A DNA stretch of 62,245 nt from Candidatus Accumulibacter conexus (GTDB taxonomy: Bacteria > Pseudomonadota > Gammaproteobacteria > Burkholderiales > Rhodocyclaceae), in contig JAGFNJ010000005.1 of NCBI GenBank assembly GCA_017592775.1, forward strand, positions 1-62,245. Direction: 5' to 3'. Shown here piece after piece: positions 1-6,005 of the stretch. How positions within the stretch are numbered: the stretch's first letter is position 1; the number at the start of each line of letters is the position of its first letter. A program made the position numbers and the translations under genes. Below the pieces are notes generated by a model. The model saw only the letters and a list, made by a program, of their open reading frames with translations, ran no database searches and was not told the DNA's origin.

Positions 1-79
1 CAGCCTGCGGCGTCTGATTCAGGGTGCGTTGGAGCGCCTTCAAACTCTGCCTGAGATCGTGCGTGGGTTTTTTAGACAT
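1..79 (-). CDS. Partial small ORF, possible integron cassette gene (N-terminus only)
   Basis: An open frame starts with ATG at 79 and runs off the window edge, beginning MSKKPTHDLRQSLKALQ. Its first codons lie close downstream, on the same strand, of another small cassette-like ORF and beyond an attC site, so it probably belongs to the same gene-cassette array. I do not recognise the family. The visible 26 residues are charged and look helical. No strong Shine-Dalgarno motif is visible. The assignment rests only on position and an uninterrupted frame. Confidence 0.35.
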   Translation of the reverse strand, partial: MSKKPTHDLRQSLKALQRTLNQTPQA

Positions 80-114
80 CCGGATTGCGCTCGTACAATA
101 TGAACTGTAGATGT

Positions 115-255
115 TTATTTCTTAGTATGTGTTGTCGCTTTCTCCCCTGCTGGTGACAATTTCTTGGGCGTATTCGATTCAACTGATGCGCCAACATCGG
201 ATAGGACACTCTTAAGCAGATGTAGATCAGCGAGGCTCCGAATCGTCGTAGTCAT
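115..255 (-). CDS. Small hypothetical protein in an integron cassette
   Basis: This 46-codon frame starts MTTTIRSLADLHLLKSVLSD and ends in a Lys/Thr-rich tail. It is the first ORF after the attC site at 285-348 in the cassette reading direction. An in-frame ATG at 288 lies within the attC end box, so translation may instead start there and give 57 residues, which is common in cassettes. The frame is short, has no recognised domain and lies in DNA of lower GC than the rest of the window. It could be a small cassette protein or chance; the position just after attC favours a gene. Confidence 0.4.
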   Translation of the reverse strand: MTTTIRSLADLHLLKSVLSDVGASVESNTPKKLSPAGEKATTHTKK

Positions 256-284
256 TTTTTGCTCAATTGCGGTGATGCTGAGAC

Positions 285-348
285 GCATAACGTGGAGCTA
301 ACCGGCGCGCCGCTTTTCGCGCGTCCGTGTTGAGCGAGAGGTTAGAAG
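285..348 (-). other. attC recombination site (integron cassette boundary)
   Basis: Read on the minus strand, the site starts with the box TTCTAAC at 348-342, which contains the stop codon of the preceding gene, and ends with GTTATGC at 291-285. Between them is an imperfect palindrome, CGGaCGCGCG facing GCGCGCCG, whose left arm carries one extra A. A single unpaired base in that arm is a hallmark of attC sites and sets their orientation. The extra base matches that in the second site at 1153-1219. The outer boxes deviate slightly from consensus RYYYAAC/GTTRRRY. Confidence 0.7.
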
Positions 349-1139
349 AAGATTTTCCACCAGCGCGCCAGAGAAGAGATCAACGCAAGCAAAGCAAGGA
401 GACTGTAAAACCAGTGTTCCTTGATTAGCTCCACAATCACAGATGGGTGGAAGCCATAGCGCTCCCGCCAAGTTGCGTTGGTGCTGAGCGAATCGTTTGC
501 TGCCCGTTCTGCGATGTTTGCGAGGATATCGACTTTGCGGAGCGTAGATTGGTGAAGCCTTACGAATTCCTTGTTCTCGAACGCAGCGGCTTCCTGTGCG
601 CCCACGAGAAAATCCCGATTGGTGATCTTGTTCTTCTCAACGAGGTTTTCTAGCCTTGGATGTCCGATGTACCCAACCCCGTATATCGCGATGAGTTCTC
701 GTGCCAGATCAAACTTTCTGCTTTCTTCGACTCTCGTCGGGGTTCCACCTAAGACCGTGTATCTATGCTCGATTGCTTGGAACCCGTAATTGATATCTCG
801 CATGTTCCAATGCATCCAAGTGAAGTTCTGATGCGTCCTGACGAAATCAAAGAATTCGTCGAGCATCGCTTTTTCCAGCGCATCGTATTGGCCAGCGATA
901 TTCGCAAGTGGGATGTGCCGTTGCTCAGCTACCTTGTGGATAGAAAATGACTGCGTTTGCCCTGAGTCGAGGTTGCGTACAGCAACCGAGGTTACCCTTG
1001 GTGTTCGTCCATCCGCTCGGTCATAGAAGCTTTCACAGGAATAGTGAACCACAAGCACATGCTCGGGCTGTTTAAGAAGCGACGACAGCCGAGCTGAAGC
1101 CTTACGGCGGTTCTTGAGCCTTTCTAATTCTCGCCCCAT
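342..1139 (-). CDS. Cassette-borne hypothetical protein with C-terminal membrane anchor
   Basis: The 265-residue product has no family I can name. It has a charged start (MGRELERLKNRRKASARL), a globular middle and one hydrophobic segment at the extreme C-terminus (about residues 243-260), consistent with a tail-anchored membrane protein. The middle contains VVHYSCESFYD, WMHWNMRD and a later DLARELIAIYG stretch, which loosely recall the acidic motifs of DnaQ/RNase H-fold exonucleases; that is speculation. The gene is bounded on both sides by attC sites and its stop lies in the attC box, exactly as in a mobile cassette. Its GC content is clearly below that of the downstream chromosome. Confidence 0.75.
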   Translation of the reverse strand: MGRELERLKNRRKASARLSSLLKQPEHVLVVHYSCESFYDRADGRTPRVTSVAVRNLDSGQTQSFSIHKVAEQRHIPLANIAGQYDALEKAMLDEFFDFVRTHQNFTWMHWNMRDINYGFQAIEHRYTVLGGTPTRVEESRKFDLARELIAIYGVGYIGHPRLENLVEKNKITNRDFLVGAQEAAAFENKEFVRLHQSTLRKVDILANIAERAANDSLSTNATWRERYGFHPSVIVELIKEHWFYSLLALLALISSLARWWKIFF

Positions 1140-1152
1140 GCGATTTCTATTC

Positions 1153-1219
1153 TTCTAACGTCAGAATTGAGCGGCCTGCGCGGCTTTTCGCGCAGGTCCG
1201 CTCGAATGATGGGTTCGGC
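1153..1219 (-). other. attC recombination site between two cassette genes
   Basis: On the minus strand the site runs from GCCGAAC (1219-1213) to GTTAGAA (1159-1153). The inner arms are GAGCGGaCCTGCGCG and CGCGCAGGCCGCTC, a long stem broken only by one extra A in the left arm. This is the expected fold of an attC site, with an extrahelical base that directs integrase strand choice. It sits 9 bases after the stop of the gene at 1229-1699 and 13 bases before the start of the gene at 342-1139, so it marks a cassette boundary. Confidence 0.8.
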
Positions 1220-1228
1220 CCCATGTTT

Positions 1229-1699
1229 TCATCGCTGACTCCCAGAGCCCTCGAAGATGGGACTTAGGCGGCACTGGAGAAATGACTCCAAAAGCGTGAG
1301 CACGGGGATGCCGCATTCGACACTGAGCAGAAAGTTCACACGATCGACGTTTGCCTTGATCCAAGCGCCGACGTTGGACTCGGTGATGCCCGACAACCCG
1401 AGCTTTTCGTGACCGGCAACGAGAGACTTGGCCAGATTGCTGTTTGAACTGGCTGGGCTGTAGTGTTGGCTGGTGAATCGCGCCTGACTTTTTGGCCCGA
1501 CCTTTCCAACCTTGAGGCAGTGGCCATTCCAAACGAAAACATAAACGGCAGCCTTTCCGCTCGGAAGTGCAGACGGCGGTTTGTGCGGAGCAGGCAATAT
1601 CTCGACCGAAAGCGCCGCCGGAGGCAAGGACATGCCAGCAAGACCGACAACCTTTCGGAAGTCGTCGAGCAGGACGGTCAGATCACCGAGCGATTTCAT
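1229..1699 (-). CDS. GIY-YIG-like small protein in an integron cassette
   Basis: The 156-residue protein contains AVYVFVWNGHCLKVGKVG (about residues 50-68), which resembles the GIY-YIG nuclease core strand pair (…VYvf…gKvG), followed by an Arg-containing helix (QARFTSQHY). Known GIY-YIG proteins cut or bind DNA, but the catalytic Tyr/Arg/Glu set cannot be confirmed by eye, so nuclease activity is only inferred. The gene is followed by an attC site and is the first cassette gene visible on this side. A 22-bp perfect palindrome lies about 30 bp upstream of the start and may be an operator or promoter element. Confidence 0.65.
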   Translation of the reverse strand: MKSLGDLTVLLDDFRKVVGLAGMSLPPAALSVEILPAPHKPPSALPSGKAAVYVFVWNGHCLKVGKVGPKSQARFTSQHYSPASSNSNLAKSLVAGHEKLGLSGITESNVGAWIKANVDRVNFLLSVECGIPVLTLLESFLQCRLSPIFEGSGSQR

Positions 1700-2430
1700 G
1701 GGGCCGAACCTGATGTAGCAGGTCTATTTGACGCAAAGCTTTGCGTCAATATCCTTTCCGTATGCACAAGAACAGCGAAATTACTCGACCGAACAATGCG
1801 GTAAGCCATGCGCCCGTCCACTAAGAATTCCGGCGATTGCGTCAGCGCCCTCCCCGCTCCGCAACCCATCTCGCTGGGCATTTGGCCCCGCGAGCATCAA
1901 TGGCGAAACTATAGCTCAGCGCCGCCACGACCTGCAACCAGAGCAGCTGTCGGCACGCTCACGACAGGTCGCGTCCGATTGATTCCGGCAGTCCACGGAC
2001 CGTCCCACTTGCTGGCCTCGCCACCAGCAGGTGACGGCGGCGACATCCAAGCATGCCCGAAGAGCCCATCGCCTGGCAGTCTGGCTCCGTCCATGGCGTT
2101 GACTCAGTGATCCGCACGCTACGCGAATGTTTCCCGGCGGCGCCTTTGGCCGGTATCTGTTCAAACCGCGGCACCGCATCAAGACACCGGGCAAGTTGTG
2201 CGACGACCGAGCCACCACCTTGATCCAACAACCATTCCTTGGGAGTCGCGAGCATCCACTCGAAGCAACCGCTCGGGGTCGCTCAGCATACGCGTCGCTG
2301 TCGGCACCGTGTTCAGTACCGCATCAACCCGAGCCCGCCCATTTTTCCTCTTTCGTATTGCCAGAAAACCCGCGGCGCGCTAATTTCCATTCGGCAATCC
2401 TGCCAATGACCCTTTACAGGAGATTCAACC
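1700..2430. other. 730-bp stretch without a convincing gene
   Basis: Open frames here are short, overlap on both strands and show no recognisable domain. The stretch sits where an integron integrase gene or attI site would be expected, between the first cassette and the high-GC chromosome. I translated the plus strand by eye and saw no IntI-like tyrosine-recombinase sequence. A perfect palindrome occurs at 1729-1750. The rest may be decayed mobile DNA. Confidence 0.5.
1729..1750. promoter_or_regulatory. Perfect 22-bp palindrome upstream of the first cassette gene
   Basis: The arm TTGACGCAAAG is followed immediately by its exact reverse complement. It lies 30 bp upstream of the start at 1699. 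Read on the minus strand, TTGACG could be a -35 element with a weak -10 (TAGACC) 17 bp later. It may be a dimeric repressor site, a cassette promoter or both; no specific regulator is identified. Confidence 0.4.
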
Positions 2431-3111
2431 ATGAATGACCGGGAAGCTCGCCGTCACGACATGTTTGGCCGTGTGCAGACTTTCGGCAACGCGAATGCCG
2501 CGGACTTTGCCGCCGGCAGCAAGGCTGCCGGGCATTTTGCGAGCCTGGCGCAGATCGTCCGCGATCTCGACGTCGAAAAGGCGCGGCAGGATGGCGGCTC
2601 GGCGACGGCGAAGGAGGTTCTGGTCGATTCGCTGCGCCTCGATCTGCAGGGAATCGCCCGCACGGCGCGCGCCATCGATGCCGGCGAACCGGGCTTCGCC
2701 GATCGCTTCCGCAGCCCAGCCGGCGTGAACCAGAAGGCGCTGCTCACCGCCGCCGACGCCTTTGCGCGCGAACTCGCCGACCCGGCGGTCGCGGCGAAGT
2801 TCGTCGCCTACGAGTTGCCGGCGGATTTCGTCGCCGATCTCGCGGACGATATCGCGGCGATCCGCTCGGCCGACGCCGACATGCAGTCGGACGACCAGAC
2901 CGGTGTCGCCAGTACCGCCGCCGTCGGCCGCCTGATCCGCGAAGGAATGGCCGAGGTGATGCAGCTCGACGCGATCATGAACAACAAGTACGCCCGCAAC
3001 CCCGACAGGATGCGCGCCTGGGACAGCGCGAGCCACATCGACCGCGCCCCGCGACGTGCGAAGAAGTCCGCCGGCGGGACGCCGCCCGCTTCGACGAAGG
3101 CAGCCGGGTAA
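2431..3111 (+). CDS. Conserved hypothetical protein of unknown function
   Basis: The 226-residue protein starts with ATG after a good ribosome binding site (AGGAG at 2417-2421). It begins MNDREARRHDMFGRVQTFG and ends with KNKY/ASH-like conserved text (IMNNKYARNPDRMRAW, then SASHIDRAP) and a Lys/Ala/Pro tail. From memory this matches a family of alpha-helical proteins often found in several copies in Planctomycetes, Acidobacteria and some Betaproteobacteria; no function is known. No signal peptide or membrane segment is present. GC and codon use match the high-GC chromosome. A GC-rich stem-loop (3121-3144) follows the stop. Confidence 0.8.
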   Translation: MNDREARRHDMFGRVQTFGNANAADFAAGSKAAGHFASLAQIVRDLDVEKARQDGGSATAKEVLVDSLRLDLQGIARTARAIDAGEPGFADRFRSPAGVNQKALLTAADAFARELADPAVAAKFVAYELPADFVADLADDIAAIRSADADMQSDDQTGVASTAAVGRLIREGMAEVMQLDAIMNNKYARNPDRMRAWDSASHIDRAPRRAKKSAGGTPPASTKAAG

Positions 3112-3120
3112 CCGCTCCGC

Positions 3121-3144
3121 GCGCCGGTGAGGTTCCGCCGGCGC
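3121..3144 (+). terminator. Possible stem-loop terminator
   Basis: GCGCCGG and CCGGCGC form a 7-bp GC-rich stem around a short loop, 9 bp after the stop at 3111, followed by a weak pyrimidine run (CCCCTTT). It could end transcription of the upstream gene, but the T-run is poor. Confidence 0.3.
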
Positions 3145-3414
3145 CCCTTTGCCACTCGCCACGGCAATTCGCCCCGGTCGGCCGGCTGCGGGTTGGCAGC
3201 GAGGGACGCCGTTGTAGCGAGGCAAGGCGACGAACCGACGTCCGGCGGTGCTGCGCAGGGTCCTGGCGTCGGGACGTCGCCATGCGTGGCTGATCGACCC
3301 TGCCGCGAGCTGGCGGCAACGAGCGGGTTTCGCCCGTGGCCGCCGGTCTCACGCCAACAGTCGAGGACCCCGCGGGCATACCCTGACTGAAACCTGCACG
3401 CTGCCGGCCTGGAT

Positions 3415-3687
3415 TCGCACGCCCCTGGCTTTGACTAGCACGGCCTTGACCACGAGTCACACGGCCCTCGCTTCAACTCGCACGCCCCTCGCTCCAACTG
3501 GCACGCCCCTCGCTCCAGCTCGCACGCTCCTCGCTCCAACTCGCACGCCCCTCGCCTCAGCTCGCACGCCCCTCGCTCCAGCTCGCACGCTCCTCGCTTC
3601 AACTCGCACGCCTCTCGCCTCAACTCGCACGCTCCTCGCTCCAACTCGCACGCCCTTGGCTCCAACTCGCACGCTCCTGGCATCGAT
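3415..3687. repeat. Tandem array of thirteen 21-bp repeats
   Basis: Thirteen consecutive 21-bp units share the core TCGCACGCYCCTCGCTC followed by CAAC or a variant. The first three are degenerate, the middle units differ by only one to three bases, and the last is variant; a further degenerate unit may occupy 3394-3414. Because 21 is a multiple of three, all frames stay open and give repetitive peptides, but none looks like a gene. There are no unique spacers, so this is not CRISPR. The final unit (3667-3687) is also the left edge of a duplicated block, whose other copy carries a single unit at 5125-5145. Confidence 0.85.
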
Positions 3688-4558
3688 TGCGCTGCGGTTG
3701 CGCTGACGATCACGCACCACCGCGGCTCGACCGGACAGGCTGCCGCCCCGTCTCGCATCCCTGCCGGTCGGCTGCCGGTCGGCTGCCAGCACACATGGCG
3801 ACCGACCGGCAGCCGGGCGAAGCAGCGCGCTGCGCCACGCCGACCTGGTGCGAAGAACGCCCACACACGGGCAAAAGCGGTAAGATCCAAACTGTATTTT
3901 CATACAGCCTTTGCGCCGCCTGCCCTGCCGCAACCAGGCGGACATTCCTTCCTTCGCTGCCGCACCGGATGCCCAACGACCTGCCGCCCGACTACGCCGA
4001 ACTGCACTGCTGTTCGAACTTCTCCTTCCTGCGCGGCGCCTCGCATCCGGAGGAACTGGTCGAAGCGGCGCAGGCGCTCGGCTACAGCGCGCTGGCGATC
4101 ACCGACGAGGCCTCGCTGGCCGGCGTCGTGCGGGCGCACAAGGCCGCCCGCGGCTGCGGGCTGAAGCTGATCATCGGCGCCGAGTTCCGCCTCGCCGACC
4201 GGCAGCGGGAGGGCTTGCGGCTGCTCCTGCTGGCGCAGAACCGCGCCGGTTACGGCAACCTGTCGGCGTTGATCACGCTCGCCCGCCGGCGCTCGCGCAA
4301 GGGCGAGTACCGCCTGCTGCGCAGCGACCTCGAGACGTCCGGCCTGCTTCCCGGCGGCAGCGGCGCCGTACCGGACTGCCTGGCGCTCTGGGTCGCCGCG
4401 CCGGGCGACAGCGCCGACGAGGGTCGCTGGCTGGCGCAGTGCTTCCCGGCGCGCGCCTGGCTCGCCGTCGGGCTGCATTGCGGCGCCGATGACGCGCAGC
4501 GGCTGGCCGACCTGCTGGCACCGGCGAGCGCCAGCGGCCTGCCGGCGGCCGCCGCCGG
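3666..4558 (+). repeat. Direct duplication, copy A (dnaE2 upstream region plus N-terminal third of the PHP region)
   Basis: This block repeats at 5124-6005 with mostly single-base differences and one 12-bp extra segment in copy A near 3770-3781. It holds about 300 bp of upstream DNA, an SOS box and the first about 196 codons of dnaE2. The two copies diverge abruptly after 4558/6005. Differences between copies show that this is not a trivially recent assembly duplicate. Confidence 0.85.
3892..3907 (+). promoter_or_regulatory. LexA (SOS) box upstream of truncated dnaE2
   Basis: CTGTATTTTCATACAG fits the proteobacterial LexA consensus CTGT-N8-ACAG perfectly. It lies 61 bases before the start codon at 3969. 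The same box at the same distance precedes the full-length gene, so the partial copy probably remains DNA-damage inducible. Confidence 0.85.
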
Positions 4559-4586
4559 TGTCAATGGCGGCCAGGAGCCCCGGTAA
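3969..4586 (+). pseudogene. Truncated duplicate of dnaE2 (PHP-domain fragment)
   Basis: This frame encodes 205 residues starting MPNDLPPDYAELHCC. Residues 1 to about 196 are nearly identical to the start of the full-length DnaE2 at 5416-8517. The sequence then switches to nine unrelated residues and a stop. Only part of the N-terminal PHP domain remains; the polymerase catalytic region, finger and OB domains are gone. It is almost certainly a non-functional remnant as a polymerase, yet the frame is intact and keeps an SOS box, so a short PHP peptide could be made on DNA damage. It lies in direct orientation to the intact gene, with an antitoxin gene between them. Confidence 0.85.
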
Positions 4587-4676
4587 TCTGGCGCCGCCAG
4601 GAATCGGGCACGAGAATTTCCGGCCGGGAGCCGGGCCCTGCACCGCAGGGTTGCGGCCTCGCGGCAGGGAACATGC

Positions 4677-4964
4677 TCACAAATGAACCGGAGAAGCCGA
4701 GAGCCTTACACCGAGAGCATGAAGCAGCTTGAGCACCGTGTCGTAGCGTGGCTTGGCGCCGGGCGCAAGCGCCTTGTAAAGACTCTCGCGACCAAGGCCG
4801 GCATCTCTTGCAAGTTGTGCCATACCACGGGCGCGAGCCACATCACGCACTGCGGCAAGAAATACATCGGGATTTGGATCTTCCAGTGCGGTGGTTATGT
4901 ACTCCGCAATGGTTTCTTCATCGTCGAGGTAGTCGGCGGCATCGAAGGGCGCAAACTTGGTCAT
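4677..4964 (-). CDS. Antitoxin, HigA-like (HI1420-type addiction module antidote)
   Basis: The 95-residue protein (MTKFAPFDAADYLDDEETIAEY…) matches the TIGR02684 family: an N-terminal toxin-binding segment, then a Cro/C1-type helix-turn-helix (MAQLARDAGLGRESLYKAL, about residues 49-67) and the typical end LLHALGVRLSASP. Family members neutralise a RelE/Gp49-like toxin encoded just upstream and repress the operon. A strong AAGGAG lies before the ATG. Upstream, only a 12-codon remnant of the toxin frame is left. A perfect palindrome at 5027-5042 is the likely operator. The gene reads opposite to the flanking dnaE2 copies. Confidence 0.85.
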   Translation of the reverse strand: MTKFAPFDAADYLDDEETIAEYITTALEDPNPDVFLAAVRDVARARGMAQLARDAGLGRESLYKALAPGAKPRYDTVLKLLHALGVRLSASPVHL

Positions 4965-4977
4965 GGATCACTCCTTA

Positions 4978-5016
4978 TCAAGAGTCGAATTCGCCGGAGC
5001 GGTGAAAGGTGTTCAT
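4978..5016 (-). pseudogene. Remnant of the partner toxin gene (12 codons)
   Basis: The frame reads MNTFHRSGEFDS and stops 13 bases before the antitoxin start. The opening T-F-x-x-x-x-x-F pattern resembles the beginning of HI1419/Gp49-type RelE toxins, where a W-L-x-x-L-x-D motif should follow. About 90 residues are missing. The operator-like palindrome upstream and the antitoxin ribosome binding site downstream are intact, so a clean internal deletion is more likely than random decay. It could also be a short leader ORF. Confidence 0.5.
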
Positions 5017-5026
5017 GCGACCCAGC

Positions 5027-5042
5027 GTATCCGATCGGATAC
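5027..5042. promoter_or_regulatory. Perfect 16-bp palindrome, likely antitoxin operator
   Basis: GTATCCGATCGGATAC is fully symmetric and sits 10 bp upstream of the remnant toxin start. Toxin-antitoxin operons of this kind are usually autorepressed by the antitoxin helix-turn-helix binding such a palindrome over the promoter. Confidence 0.55.
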
Positions 5043-5123
5043 CTGCGCGCAATCTCGGCATGGGTGCGTATTCACGGCTTGAGCGGTCCAATGGGCATGC
5101 GAGAAAAGCTCGCGGCCTCCTCT

Positions 5124-6005
5124 CTCGCACGCTCCTGGCATCGATTGCGCTGCGGTTGCGGTGACCATCGCGCACCACCGCGGCTCGACCGGACAGGCTG
5201 CCGCCCCGTCTCGCATCCCTGCCGGCCGGCTGCCAGCACACGTGGCGGCCGACCGGCAGCCGGGCGAAGCAGCGTGCTGCGCCACGCCGACCTGATGCGA
5301 AGAACACCCACGCACGGGCAAAAGAGGTAACATTACGACTGTATTTTCATACAGCCTTTGCGCCGCCTGCCCTGCCGCAACCAGGCGGACATCCCTTCCT
5401 TCGCTGCCGCACCGGATGCCCAACGACCTGCCGCCCGACTACGCCGAACTGCACTGCTGTTCGAACTTCTCCTTCCTGCGCGGCGCCTCGCATCCGGAGG
5501 AACTGGTCGAAGCGGCGCAGGCGCTCGGCTACAGCGCGCTGGCGATCACCGACGAGGCCTCGCTGGCCGGCGTCGTGCGGGCGCACAAGGCCGCCGCCGG
5601 CTGCGGGTTGAAGCTGATCATCGGCGCCGAGTTCCGCCTCGCCGACCGGCAGCAGGATGACTTGCGGCTGCTCCTGCTGGCGCAGGACCGCGCCGGTTAC
5701 GGCAACCTGTCGGCGTTGATCACGCTCGCCCGCCGGCGCTCGCGCAAGGGCGAGTACCGCCTGCTGCGCAGCGACTTCGAGACGCCCGCCCTGCTTCCCG
5801 GCGGCAGCGGCGCCGTACCGGACTGCCTGGCGCTCTGGGTCGCCGAGCCGGGCGACAGCGCCGACGACGGTCGCTGGCTGGCGCAGTGCTTCCCGGCGCG
5901 CGCCTGGCTCGCCGTCGGGCTGCATTGCGGCGCCGATGACGCGCAGCGGCTGGCCGACCTGCTGGCACTGGCGCGCGCCAGCGGCCTGCCGGCGGTCGCC
6001 GCCGG
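5124..6005 (+). repeat. Direct duplication, copy B (5' part of intact dnaE2 and upstream region)
   Basis: This is the second copy of the block at 3666-4558. It begins with a single 21-bp repeat unit and continues through the SOS box into the first about 196 codons of the intact dnaE2. Offset between start codons of the two copies is 1,447 bp. Confidence 0.85.
5339..5354 (+). promoter_or_regulatory. LexA (SOS) box upstream of dnaE2
   Basis: CTGTATTTTCATACAG is a perfect CTGT-N8-ACAG site 61 bases before the dnaE2 start. dnaE2 genes are classical SOS-regulated mutagenesis genes, so LexA repression here is expected. Confidence 0.88.

Noticed and set aside
1905-1960. tRNA-like text (CTATAGCTCAG)
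   Set aside because: No acceptor stem, anticodon arm or T-loop could be found around it.
1700-2430. Integron integrase gene
   Set aside because: No tyrosine-recombinase sequence was visible in any frame by eye.
3415-3687. Possible CRISPR array
   Set aside because: Units are contiguous without spacers and no cas gene is present.
3435-3890. Repeat-encoded proteins in either direction (151-162 codons)
   Set aside because: The frames are open only because the unit is 21 bp; no start context or homology.
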